From: Chryseobacterium oranimense
GTDB taxonomy: Bacteria > Bacteroidota > Bacteroidia > Flavobacteriales > Weeksellaceae
DNA: 64,000 nucleotides
Assembly: GCF_025244725.1 (NCBI RefSeq)
Contig: NZ_CP104203.1
Coordinates: forward strand, 1,736,001-1,800,000
Direction: 5' to 3'
In this document: positions 17,995 to 26,743 of the stretch, piece by piece
Position numbering within the stretch: the first letter of the stretch is position 1
Layout: each line of letters opens with the position of its first letter
Notes under the pieces: model-generated
Told to the model about the DNA's origin: nothing
The model's input: only the letters and a program-made list of their open reading frames with translations
Databases searched by the model: none
Program-made: the position numbers and the translations under genes

Positions 17995-19227
17995 TCAATT
18001 CAAGCCGGTTTTTTTATCTTTTTTCTGAAAAGCTGAATAGGTCATCACCACACTTACTGCCATTAAAATAAATGCCAGGAAGAACGGTGCTCCAGAAAAT
18101 TCAAATGGGGCTTCATCATGAGTAAAAAAGTAGAAGAGATTGGTCATCAGCGGCGGTCCTATGATAGAAGTGGCACTCATTAAACTGGTTAATGCTCCCT
18201 GAAGCTCTCCCTGTTCATTGGAAGGAACACTTTTCGTGATCACCGACTGCAACGCAGGTCCGCAAATCCCTCCCAAACAGTAAGGCACCAGGAACACAAA
18301 CATCATCCAGCCTTCCGAAGCAAAGGCAAAAAGAAGCATCCCCACCGCATACAGAGCAAGTCCGTAATATATACTTTTCTGCTCACCCAGTTTTGGAGTT
18401 GTCCAGCGTATAAGTACACCCTGAACCAAACCTACTAGAAGCCCAACAGCCCCCAATGAAATTCCAACCATTCTTTCTGTCCAGCTAAATTTATACATAG
18501 TAAAAAAGCTCCAATTGCTTTGTACAGCATGGCCTGCAATATAGATTAAAATAAGGGCAACAATAAGTCCCGAAATCTCCGGATGCTTACCTAAAAACTT
18601 AAATGAGCCAACAGGATTAGCCCGCTTCCAGTCGAATTCTCTTCTTTTGTCTTTATCTAAACTTTCAGGCAAAATGAAATAGCCATAAAGGAAATTTAAC
18701 AAACATAAACCGGCTGCTGCATAGAAAGGTACTCTGGCACCATAATGTCCCAGAACCCCACCCAATACCGGTCCGATAATAAAGCCAATTCCGAATGCTG
18801 CACCAATAAGACCGAAATTCTTAGCTCTGTCCTCATCTGTAGAAATATCGGCGATATAAGCACTTGCCGTTGTTACACTGGCTCCCGTAAGTCCGGCAAT
18901 AATCCTTCCCAGGAAAAGCCACCAGATGGTAGGGGCAAGCGCCAGGAAAATATAATCTACTGCAAATCCAAAAAGAGAAATCAGGATAATAGGCCTTCTT
19001 CCGTATTTGTCACTCAGATTTCCTACTACAGGAGAAAAAATAAACTGAGTAAATGCATAGGCAAAACCCAGCCAGCCGCCATATTTTGCTGCTTCACTGA
19101 TATCGGCATGGATCAGTTCCTCAATTAATTTGGGAACCACAGGAATAATAATTCCCCATCCTGTAATATCAATCAGTAAGGTAATAAATATAAAGCCAAT
19201 GGCCGCTTTTTTCTTTGAGTTTTCCAT
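17995..19227 (-). CDS. TCR/Tet-type MFS efflux transporter
   Basis: This 410-residue, 12-helix major facilitator protein starts with the helix-1 motif LLIDITGWGIIIPVVPKL. GNLSDKYGRRPI (MFS motif A) and LVALILIYIAGH-type segments follow. The pattern matches the TetA/YajR-like drug:H+ antiporters common on Bacteroidota chromosomes. The substrate is unknown, and tetracycline resistance should not be assumed. A -7 box TAATTTTG ends 7 nt before the start codon (19242-19235), suggesting a leaderless or nearly leaderless message. Confidence 0.9.
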   Translation of the reverse strand: MENSKKKAAIGFIFITLLIDITGWGIIIPVVPKLIEELIHADISEAAKYGGWLGFAYAFTQFIFSPVVGNLSDKYGRRPIILISLFGFAVDYIFLALAPTIWWLFLGRIIAGLTGASVTTASAYIADISTDEDRAKNFGLIGAAFGIGFIIGPVLGGVLGHYGARVPFYAAAGLCLLNFLYGYFILPESLDKDKRREFDWKRANPVGSFKFLGKHPEISGLIVALILIYIAGHAVQSNWSFFTMYKFSWTERMVGISLGAVGLLVGLVQGVLIRWTTPKLGEQKSIYYGLALYAVGMLLFAFASEGWMMFVFLVPYCLGGICGPALQSVITKSVPSNEQGELQGALTSLMSATSIIGPPLMTNLFYFFTHDEAPFEFSGAPFFLAFILMAVSVVMTYSAFQKKDKKTGLN

Positions 19228-19234
19228 AATGCTG

Positions 19235-19242
19235 CAAAATTA
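19235..19242 (-). promoter_or_regulatory. -7 box TAATTTTG immediately upstream of the MFS start
   Basis: It matches TAnnTTTG on the minus strand and ends 7 nt before the ATG. No good -33 TTG was found. Confidence 0.45.
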
Positions 19243-19292
19243 ATGAAATCGGAAATATAATGGTTCTAAATTGTGAATTTTGGGAAGGTTCC

Positions 19293-19507
19293 GAGTTGCC
19301 AGTTTCGAGTTTCGGATTTGGGGTTTCGGGTTACCAGATTAGGATAAGGTTATATATGGTTATGGGTTTTCTGATATTTGTAAAGATAAGTTAAATCATG
19401 AACTCCCGATATTAAGTTTTGAATTCAGAACCTAAACCATAAAAACTTACAACCCGAATCAGTTCCTACCTTGAAACCCCAAACCCGAAACTCGAAACTG
19501 GCAACTC
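19293..19507. repeat. 35-bp inverted repeat with 145-nt loop
   Basis: Arms 19293-19327 and 19473-19507 are complementary at 34 of 35 positions (core GAGTTGCCAGTTTCGAG). The loop has no gene. The element fills the gap between the MFS gene and secDF. Related words (TTTCGAGTT, GGGTTTCGGG) occur at 16673, 44797-44905 and 47634-47832, marking a family of degenerate intergenic inverted repeats. Confidence 0.9.
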
Positions 19508-19520
19508 AAAACCGCACCCA

Positions 19521-19552
19521 CAAAAAAAGACCGCTTCTTTCGAAACGGCCTT
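19521..19552 (-). terminator. intrinsic terminator of secDF
   Basis: On the minus strand an 11-bp stem (AAGGCCGTTTC/GAAGCGGTCTT, two G-U pairs) with a GAAA tetraloop is followed by seven Ts. It lies just past the secDF stop. Confidence 0.88.
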
Positions 19553-19574
19553 TACTTATTTATTGTAGTGTATA

Positions 19575-22484
19575 TTACTTTGAAGCAAGCACTTCTTTGG
19601 TGGTCGTTGTTTTACCATGCACGCCTTCTTCTTTTCCTTTCTTAAGGAAGTCATAAGCGATAGCCGATGCAATAAAGATAGATGAATAAGTACCGAATCC
19701 GATACCGATCAACATCGCAAACATAAATCCTCTCAGGTTATCACCTCCAAAAATGAAGATGGCTAAAATTACAAGGATTGTTGTGAATGAAGTGTTGAAT
19801 GTTCTACCCAATGTACTGGAAATAGAGTCATCAAATAATCCGGCTAATGTTAAAGATTTCTTCTCTCTCAGATACTCCCTGATTCTATCGAAGATAATAA
19901 CGGTATCATTAATTGAATATCCCAATACAGTAAGGATTGCCGCAACGAAATCCTGATTGATCTCCATATTGAACGGCATAAATTTATGAAGCAATGAATA
20001 AGCTCCCAAAATAATTACCGCATCATGGAATAGAGCCACAACAGCACCTAATGAGAACTGCCATTTTCTAAATCTTAACAGGATATAGATAAAGATACCG
20101 GCCAAAGCAGCTACTACTGCAAGCACACCATGAGTTTTGATGTCGTCTGCTACCGTAGGTCCCACTTTTTCAGAAGAAATGATTCCTGCGTGGTCTTTAT
20201 CTGCAGATTTGAAATCGCTTAATGTAGTATTGGCAGGTAAATGTGTTTTTAAACCTTCGTATAGTTTTTGTTCTATCGTCTGGTCAGCTTTTAAAGATTC
20301 ATCTTCGATAAGGTAATCTGTAGAGATCTTCAACTGCTTGTCGTTTCCGAAAGTCTTTGCTTCAACAGAAGAGTTTTTACCGTCTTCAGTTTTGAATACT
20401 TTTACTAAGTTCTGTTCAACATCTTCAGCATTAACTGCTTTGTCAAATCTTACCACATAGTTTCTACCTCCTGTAAAATCGATTCCGTATTTGAATCCGT
20501 GAATAGCAATAGAAGCAATACAAATTACTGTTAAAACAGCAGAAACGATATATGCGTATTTTCTCTTTCCGATGAAATCGATCCATGTATTTCTGAATAG
20601 ATTTTTTGTTGGAGGAGTCCAGACAGAAAGGTGTTTTCCTTTGTTCAGTCTTGAGAAGATCATTACTCTTGAAAGTAATACGGAAGTAAAGAATGTCATT
20701 AAGATACCGATTCCTAAAGTCAAAGCAAATCCTTTAATAGGTCCTGTTCCGAATAAGAAAAGTACACCAGCCGTTAATAATGTCGTTAAGTGACCATCAA
20801 CAATCGCACTTAATGCATGTTTGAAACCGTCTTTATAAGCTTCAAGAATGCTTTTACCTGCGAAAAGTTCTTCTTTGGTTCTTTCGTAGATAATTACGTT
20901 CGTATCTACGGCCATGGCCATTGTAAGAACAATACCTGCGATACCAGGAAGTGTAAGGGTAAAGTCTCCGGAATCCATAATTCCGAAAATATAGAATAAG
21001 TTAACAATCATTGCAATTACCGCGTAAACTCCTGCACCACCGTAATAGAAAATGATGTAAACAATAATAATTAAAAATGCGATAGCAAATGAGATAACCC
21101 CTGCGTTAATAGATTCCTGTCCTAATGAAGGTCCCACTACTGTAGCCTGAACTACTTTTGCGCCCGCCGGTAATTTACCTGCTCCCAAAACGTCTACCAG
21201 TTCTTTAGCTTCTTCCTGAGAGAAGTTACCGGAGATCTGGGTTCTACCGTTAGGAATAGCGTTGACAACGTTTGGTGCAGTATATACTCTGCCATCTAAC
21301 GTTACCGCAACTGGTTTACCTACGTTTTTCTCGGTTAATGTTTTCCATTCTTTAGCTCCTTTGGAGTCCATCTGCATATCTACTACCACTCTGCTCAGCT
21401 CATCATAGCCAATGCTTGCGGTTTCAACAGCACCGTCTACCGGAGCTTTCTGGTTGATATTCCCTCTGATTGCGTATAATACCAAACTTTCAGCATCTGT
21501 AGCTTCAGGTTTGTATCCCCACATAAACTGAGTATATTTAATGTTGGCAGGACGTAATGACTGACCAACTTTACTATTCAGAATTTTGTTTACAGCAGCA
21601 GTATCGGAAAGTTTTACACTGGCAACACCGTTTGCTCTTAATTTGTCAAGGTTCAAAAGGTTCATGAAGTTGATATTCTTCGCAACTCCCATAGAATCAC
21701 CTTTTATAGCTACCATTGTAGTCAATGTCTGGAAATATGGCGCCATTTCAGGAACCTGCTGTACTTCCCAGAACTGAAGTTTTGCAGAAGTCTGAAGCAT
21801 TTTCTTCACCTTGTCGATATCTTTCATACCAGGCATTTCAACAGAAATTCTTGCCGTACCAGGTACTCTCTGAACGTTAGGCTGCACAGCACCCATTTTA
21901 TCGATTCTGGTTCTGATTACCTCGAAAGCTGTTCCTACAGAAAGATCAATTCTTCTTTTGATAATGCTTTTCACCTGATCATCAGAAGTATTGTACTTGA
22001 TTTCTGATAAATTGGTATTCCCGAAAAGTTCAGGATCTGCCAGCTTAAGGTTAGTCCCTTTTGCCTTGTTGATCGCTTCAAACTGGTCGAAGAAATTATC
22101 AATATAAGATTTTGTGGAATTCTTCTGAACTTCATCAGTTTTGTTTAAAGCCTCAATAAGAACAGGATTCGTAGAATAATTGGTTAAATCATTCACCAAG
22201 TCTCTCTGGTTGATTTCCAAAAGAACGTTGATCCCTCCTTTCAAGTCAAGACCAAGTTTCATTTCCTTGTCTTTGGCTTTAGTGTAATAAAGTTTTGTGA
22301 ATCCCAGGTTCAAAGTATCCTTAGAAAGTCTTGCAATTTCTTTCTGATACTTTTCCGGATTGTCTCCTGCAACAGCAGTCGCCTGCCTTTCAATTTTGCT
22401 GGCGTACCAAGTTGGTAATAGCTCATTTAAGCAAATTAACCCTAGTACAATAGCAACAATTGTAATAAGTCCTTTTCCTTGCAT
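19575..22484 (-). CDS. secDF: protein translocase SecDF fusion
   Basis: This 969-residue inner-membrane protein fuses SecD and SecF. The SecD half begins with helix 1, then the large periplasmic P1 region (LKLGLDLKGGINVLLEI, and VEMPGMKDIDKVKKML), with DVLGAGKLPAGA ahead of its membrane bundle. The SecF half begins near residue 640, with FTGGRNYVVRF, LRFRKWQFSLGAVVALFHD and GYSINDTVIIFDRIRE. It uses proton motive force to pull translocated proteins from SecYEG. The fused form is normal for Bacteroidota. A -7-like TATATTTG lies at 22521-22514. Confidence 0.96.
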   Translation of the reverse strand: MQGKGLITIVAIVLGLICLNELLPTWYASKIERQATAVAGDNPEKYQKEIARLSKDTLNLGFTKLYYTKAKDKEMKLGLDLKGGINVLLEINQRDLVNDLTNYSTNPVLIEALNKTDEVQKNSTKSYIDNFFDQFEAINKAKGTNLKLADPELFGNTNLSEIKYNTSDDQVKSIIKRRIDLSVGTAFEVIRTRIDKMGAVQPNVQRVPGTARISVEMPGMKDIDKVKKMLQTSAKLQFWEVQQVPEMAPYFQTLTTMVAIKGDSMGVAKNINFMNLLNLDKLRANGVASVKLSDTAAVNKILNSKVGQSLRPANIKYTQFMWGYKPEATDAESLVLYAIRGNINQKAPVDGAVETASIGYDELSRVVVDMQMDSKGAKEWKTLTEKNVGKPVAVTLDGRVYTAPNVVNAIPNGRTQISGNFSQEEAKELVDVLGAGKLPAGAKVVQATVVGPSLGQESINAGVISFAIAFLIIIVYIIFYYGGAGVYAVIAMIVNLFYIFGIMDSGDFTLTLPGIAGIVLTMAMAVDTNVIIYERTKEELFAGKSILEAYKDGFKHALSAIVDGHLTTLLTAGVLFLFGTGPIKGFALTLGIGILMTFFTSVLLSRVMIFSRLNKGKHLSVWTPPTKNLFRNTWIDFIGKRKYAYIVSAVLTVICIASIAIHGFKYGIDFTGGRNYVVRFDKAVNAEDVEQNLVKVFKTEDGKNSSVEAKTFGNDKQLKISTDYLIEDESLKADQTIEQKLYEGLKTHLPANTTLSDFKSADKDHAGIISSEKVGPTVADDIKTHGVLAVVAALAGIFIYILLRFRKWQFSLGAVVALFHDAVIILGAYSLLHKFMPFNMEINQDFVAAILTVLGYSINDTVIIFDRIREYLREKKSLTLAGLFDDSISSTLGRTFNTSFTTILVILAIFIFGGDNLRGFMFAMLIGIGFGTYSSIFIASAIAYDFLKKGKEEGVHGKTTTTKEVLASK

Positions 22485-22513
22485 TTTGTTATAACTACGT
22501 TAAATTAAGTCGG

Positions 22514-22521
22514 CAAATATA
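22514..22521 (-). promoter_or_regulatory. -7 box TATATTTG for secDF
   Basis: It matches TAnnTTTG on the minus strand, 29 nt upstream of the secDF ATG. No clear -33 TTG is visible at the standard spacing. Confidence 0.4.
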
Positions 22522-22702
22522 ATGATTTTATTATTATTTTATGAATTTTTTAACAGCAGAAATGGTTTATTTTCAGATATATCCGAGTTTTAACTTCTAT
22601 TTAAGATTTAATAATTTTTCTTCCTTATTGTAATGAAATTTTCAAATTTCGATTGGTATAAAATTTTCATTCATTTATCAATACACTAAATATCAAAATA
22701 TT

Positions 22703-24076
22703 ATGAAAAAACTATTTTTTACCCTCTGCGTTTTTTCTTCTTTAATTGTTAATGCTCAAAGCATTAATTTAGTAGAATTTGCGTCCGGGCTCACCAGTCC
22801 CGTTGAAATTACGAACGCCAATGATACCCGTCTCTTCGTCGTACAGCAGAACGGAATCATCAAAATTATCCAGCCCAGCGGAACAATCAATGGTGCTGAT
22901 TTTCTAAATATCAGCTCTAAAGTTCTTTACGGAGGAGAAAGAGGCCTTCTCGGGCTTGCATTTCATCCTCAATATGCAACGAATGGATATTTCTTCGTGT
23001 ATTACAACAATGCCGCGAACGGAAATATTACAGTGGCAAGGTACTCTGTAAATACTACCAATCCGGATCTTGCAGATCCTGCTTCCGAAAAGATCATTCT
23101 GAACATTCCCAAACCGTTTGACAATCACAATGGAGGAAGCATTCATTTTGCGCCCGACGGAAACCTCTGGATCGTTACAGGAGATGGCGGAAGCGGCGGG
23201 GACCCCAACAACAACGCTCAAAACATCAATTCACTTCTGGGAAAAATGTTAAGAATCGATGTGAATGCTACCGGACCGTATAATATTCCCCCAGGAAATC
23301 CTTTTACAGGAAATTCAGTAGCCGGAGCCGACGAAATCTGGTCATACGGACTTAGAAACGCATGGAAATTTTCATTTGATACTACTACAGGAAATGTGAT
23401 GATTGCTGATGTGGGTCAGGGAGCAATTGAAGAAATCAACAAAATGCCCATTACACAAGCCGGGATCAATTACGGATGGCGTTGCTACGAAGGGAACAAT
23501 GCTTATAATACGGCCGGATGCGGCAATATGGCCTCTATGACTTTTCCGGTAGCTGTTTATGATCATTCCGGCGGGAAATGTTCAATCACCGGAGGCTACG
23601 TTTACAGAGGAAGCCAATATCCTGCACTTCAGGGAAAATATTTCTTCGCAGATTATTGCTCTACTCAGGTCGGGTTTATGAATCCGGACAATTCCATTGT
23701 GTGGGGACCGGCAAGTTCAGGCAATAATTTTTCCACTTTCGGACAGAATTCTCAAAAAGAGCTGTTTGTGGCAGCCGTAAACAGCGGAAAAATATTTAAA
23801 ATTACAACAGGATCTCTGGCAACGGACGAAGCTTCAAATTTAAACTCTATAAACATCCATCCTAATCCGGCTTCTGAGAAAGTTTTCATTGAAGGACTTC
23901 CGGACATGAATAATACCATTGATCTCATCAGCACGGAAGGAAAAATAGTGCTTGAAAAAGCAAAGATTGAAAATGACGGCAGTGTTGATATTACAGGAAT
24001 TCCTCCCGGAGCGTATTATCTTATTATAAAATCAGGAGACGTGAAATCTTACAGCCAGAAATTAATTATTAAATAA
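22703..24076 (+). CDS. secreted PQQ-dependent sugar dehydrogenase with T9SS sorting domain
   Basis: This 457-residue protein has a signal peptide (MKKLFFTLCVFSSLIVNAQS). The body is a GSDH/sorbosone-dehydrogenase beta-propeller: LVEFASGLTSPVEI, RGLLGLAFHPQYATNGYFFVYY, HNGGSIHFAPDGNLWIVTGDGG and EIWSYGLRNAWKFSFD are family signatures. A C-terminal ~75-residue type A sorting domain (SINIHPNPASEKVFIEG ... GAYYLIIKSGD ... KLIIK) directs export by the type IX system. It probably oxidises sugars outside the cell or at the surface using PQQ. No PQQ synthesis genes are in this window. Confidence 0.92.
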   Translation: MKKLFFTLCVFSSLIVNAQSINLVEFASGLTSPVEITNANDTRLFVVQQNGIIKIIQPSGTINGADFLNISSKVLYGGERGLLGLAFHPQYATNGYFFVYYNNAANGNITVARYSVNTTNPDLADPASEKIILNIPKPFDNHNGGSIHFAPDGNLWIVTGDGGSGGDPNNNAQNINSLLGKMLRIDVNATGPYNIPPGNPFTGNSVAGADEIWSYGLRNAWKFSFDTTTGNVMIADVGQGAIEEINKMPITQAGINYGWRCYEGNNAYNTAGCGNMASMTFPVAVYDHSGGKCSITGGYVYRGSQYPALQGKYFFADYCSTQVGFMNPDNSIVWGPASSGNNFSTFGQNSQKELFVAAVNSGKIFKITTGSLATDEASNLNSINIHPNPASEKVFIEGLPDMNNTIDLISTEGKIVLEKAKIENDGSVDITGIPPGAYYLIIKSGDVKSYSQKLIIK

Positions 24077-24117
24077 TATGACCTATTTTGATTCTTTTAA
24101 AACCTTTAAATAAAGCA

Positions 24118-24148
24118 AAAGCGACTCAGAATCTGAGTCGCTTTGTTT
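24118..24148. terminator. bidirectional terminator between convergent genes
   Basis: AAAGCGACTC/GAGTCGCTTT with an AGAATCT loop has T-rich sequence on both sides, and lies between the sugar dehydrogenase (+) and hemN (-). Confidence 0.9.
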
Positions 24149-25506
24149 TATATCGTCATAGAGAAAATCCTTGTTTCCGGTTTGTTCCTCATCATTCTTA
24201 GGTCAAAAACCATCGCAACGTTTCTCGTAAATGCCCGTCCTTTTTCAGTAATTTTGATCTGATGATCGAAGATCTCCACCAATTCGTCCTTTTCCATTTC
24301 TTCCAGCATTTCAAATGCATTTTCAAGTTCAGGGAAAGAATTCTTATCTGTAAAGGTAGTTTCAAGCTGGCACATGAGGTTCAGAATATGTCTTCTCACG
24401 GTAAGATCTTCTTCGTTAAGGATATGCCCTTTTACTACAGGAATATTGCCTTCTTCCACCATTTTCTGATATTCCTCCACCGTTTTTACATTCTGGGCGA
24501 AAGCATACCAGGAATCTGAAATAGCAGACATTCCAAGACCTATCATCAGTTGGGTATTGCTTGAAGTATAGCCCATAAAGTTTCTGTGAAGCTTTTTATG
24601 GATTAAAGATTGGTACAGATCATCATGTTCCAGGGAAAAATGGTCCATTCCCACTTCAATATATCCTAAATCTTCCAGCAATTTTTTCCCGTCTTCATAC
24701 AAACGGCGTTTTTCTTCACCGCTCGGAAGGTCATTTTCATCAAAACCTCTCTGTCCTACTCCTTTTACCCATGGAACATGGGCGTAAGAATAAAAGGCAA
24801 GTCTGTCCGGCTTCAGTTCCATTGTTTTCCGGATCGTATATTCCATTGCCTCCCAGGTCTGGTGCGGAAGTCCGAACACAAGATCATGGCTGATCCCTCT
24901 GTAACCGATTTCCTTAGCCCATTCCGTCACATTTTTTACATTTTCAAAAGGCTGTATCCTGTTGATTGCCTTCTGAACCTTAGGATCATAATCCTGAACT
25001 CCAAAGCTTACTCTTCTGAAACCAAGATCATATAAAGTCTGAAGATGATCTCTGGTTGTATTGTTAGGATGTCCTTCAAAAGAGAATTCAGGATGTTCTG
25101 CAATTTCTACCGTTTCAAAAATACCTTCCAATAAGGTCTTTAAATTTTTCGGTGAAAAGAAAGTAGGTGTACCACCACCAAGGTGAAGCTCTTTCAGCTT
25201 CGGTTTCTCTTCAAAAAGTTCAAGATAGAGTTTCCACTCCTTTAAAACGCTTTCCAGATACGGAATTTCAACGCTATGCTGTTTGGTTATACGTTTGTGG
25301 CACGCACAAAACGTGCACAGTGCCTCGCAGAAAGGCAGGTGAATATAAATAGAAATTCCTTCGTCTGAATTACTCTCGTGAAATGAACGGATCACTGTTT
25401 CTTTCCACTTTTCAGCCGAAAACGTAGTTTCGTCCCAATAAGGAACAGTGGGGTAAGACGTGTAACGGGGTCCGGGAATATTATACTTATCTATTAGAGA
25501 ATTCAT
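24148..25506 (-). CDS. hemN: oxygen-independent coproporphyrinogen III oxidase
   Basis: This 452-residue radical-SAM enzyme has the cluster motif at C60, C64, C67 plus C69 in HLPFCEALCTFCACH, the HemN-specific CxxxCxxCxC arrangement. LHLGGGTPTFFSP and the HemN C-terminal domain follow. It decarboxylates coproporphyrinogen III to protoporphyrinogen IX in haem synthesis without oxygen. Length matches HemN rather than the shorter HemW. The leader contains an 8-bp palindrome (25528-25550). Confidence 0.95.
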   Translation of the reverse strand: MNSLIDKYNIPGPRYTSYPTVPYWDETTFSAEKWKETVIRSFHESNSDEGISIYIHLPFCEALCTFCACHKRITKQHSVEIPYLESVLKEWKLYLELFEEKPKLKELHLGGGTPTFFSPKNLKTLLEGIFETVEIAEHPEFSFEGHPNNTTRDHLQTLYDLGFRRVSFGVQDYDPKVQKAINRIQPFENVKNVTEWAKEIGYRGISHDLVFGLPHQTWEAMEYTIRKTMELKPDRLAFYSYAHVPWVKGVGQRGFDENDLPSGEEKRRLYEDGKKLLEDLGYIEVGMDHFSLEHDDLYQSLIHKKLHRNFMGYTSSNTQLMIGLGMSAISDSWYAFAQNVKTVEEYQKMVEEGNIPVVKGHILNEEDLTVRRHILNLMCQLETTFTDKNSFPELENAFEMLEEMEKDELVEIFDHQIKITEKGRAFTRNVAMVFDLRMMRNKPETRIFSMTI

Positions 25507-25527
25507 TTCAAAAATTAAAATATTATC

Positions 25528-25564
25528 GAAACTGAGCCTAAATCAGTTTCATCCTGCAAAATTA
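25528..25564 (-). promoter_or_regulatory. hemN leader: -7 box TAATTTTG and GAAACTGA inverted repeat
   Basis: On the minus strand TAATTTTG (25564-25557) fits the -7 consensus. Downstream of it, GAAACTGA-N7-TCAGTTTC (25528-25550) is a perfect 8-bp inverted repeat in the likely 5' leader, 22 nt before the start codon. It could be a leader hairpin or a regulator site. Confidence 0.45.
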
Positions 25565-25677
25565 ACCATTACGAATGAATTTTAAACCATGAAATATATT
25601 AGCCCGTATTTTATAATGAGTCTAAATACGATTACCACAGGAATCCCTTGAATAATGATAAATTCTATACCTAAAAT

Positions 25678-26688
25678 TTAAAATTTTAATTTCATCACAG
25701 AGATTCTGTTATTTCCTGCAAAAACTATAGTGTTTCCATTCACCCAGCTGCAAACAAAGAATCCTTTCTCATCAGAAATTTTTTTCCAGGTTTTCCCGAA
25801 ATCAGAGGAATAGCTGATATGCTTATCCCCTACAGCAATGATTTCTTTCCCTTTTGAACCCGGCTTGATCTTCACACAGGTCGTATAGCCGGCATTTTTC
25901 CCGGAAGCCTGTATCTGCCATGTTTTCCCGGCGTCATGGGTTGTTGCAATATTGTTGATGTTTTCATCCTGCTTGGTATAATCTCCACCTACTGCAATCC
26001 CAAATTTATCATCATAAAAATCTATGGAATACATTCCCTGTGAAGATTCTCCCTGGATGAAAGGGGTTTCAAAAACTTCCAGATTTTCTTTTTTCAGATC
26101 CATTCTTAAAATTCTTGATGCTTTCCCACCTGTTGCAATCCATAAGAAATTTTTGGACGAAGCAATATTGGTATTACTGGCAGCAAAGGCGGCTTCACCA
26201 GAATTTAATTTTACTTTATTTTCAAAAAAACTCCATTCTCCATTTTTATACATTGTCAGTTTCAATCTGTTATCATCTGTATCACTGAAAGCAAAAGCCA
26301 GTCTTTCATTAACAAAATGAAAAGCATCATAAAATGCAGCTTTACTCATATCGGTAAAAGCAATTCTATATTTTAAATTCTTTTTATCAATCTTAAAAAA
26401 ATAAGCAGGACTTTCAATATTCACAGCGTAAAGAGAATCTTTGTCCTGGGCCAGAGTTCTGAATTGAAGCTTTTCTTCAGATAATCTGATCTGCTTCTGA
26501 TTTTCATGATTTTTAAGATCCACAAAACCGAATTTTGAATCTGTCCCGCTGTACCAGACTTTGTTATCATACAATTCGATAGCTCTTATACTGATTTTAT
26601 CATTCAAAATAGTGGTAAGGCTCTCGATCTGCTGGGAAAACGCAAATATCCCCAAACAGAAAAACAGGATGGAAAAAGTTTTTTTCAT
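25678..26688 (-). CDS. secreted Asp-box (BNR) beta-propeller protein, Ycf48-like
   Basis: This 336-residue protein has a signal peptide (MKKTFSILFFCLGIFAFSQ). Two Asp-box repeats are visible near the C-terminus (THDAGKTW and SSDFGKTW), typical of sialidase/Ycf48/VPS10-type propellers often labelled oxidoreductase or photosystem stability factor-like. No catalytic residues of sialidases are evident. The start was set at the ATG before the signal peptide; an upstream TTG (26697) is in frame but unlikely. The function is unknown. Confidence 0.85.
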   Translation of the reverse strand: MKKTFSILFFCLGIFAFSQQIESLTTILNDKISIRAIELYDNKVWYSGTDSKFGFVDLKNHENQKQIRLSEEKLQFRTLAQDKDSLYAVNIESPAYFFKIDKKNLKYRIAFTDMSKAAFYDAFHFVNERLAFAFSDTDDNRLKLTMYKNGEWSFFENKVKLNSGEAAFAASNTNIASSKNFLWIATGGKASRILRMDLKKENLEVFETPFIQGESSQGMYSIDFYDDKFGIAVGGDYTKQDENINNIATTHDAGKTWQIQASGKNAGYTTCVKIKPGSKGKEIIAVGDKHISYSSDFGKTWKKISDEKGFFVCSWVNGNTIVFAGNNRISVMKLKF

Positions 26689-26698
26689 AGTCAACAAA

Positions 26699-26729
26699 AA
26701 TAAAAAATCCGCAGAATATCTGCGGATTT
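26699..26729 (-). terminator. intrinsic terminator of the amino-acid permease
   Basis: An 11-bp perfect stem AAATCCGCAGA/TCTGCGGATTT has a 3-nt loop and, on the minus strand, a following run of Ts. It has the same stem sequence as the terminator at 8939. Confidence 0.9.
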
Positions 26730-26743
26730 ATGGTTTATATTTT

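Noticed and set aside
18745-19128. 127-codon antisense ORF in the MFS gene
   Set aside because: A shadow of the real minus-strand gene: biased composition, no family features, complete overlap with a well-supported CDS.
17995-19227. Tetracycline-resistance determinant
   Set aside because: The protein is in the Tet/TCR-like MFS group, but chromosomal members have many substrates and no mobile-element context is present.
19293-19507. Insertion sequence with terminal inverted repeats
   Set aside because: The 145-nt interior is too short for a transposase and contains no ORF; at most it could be a non-autonomous element.
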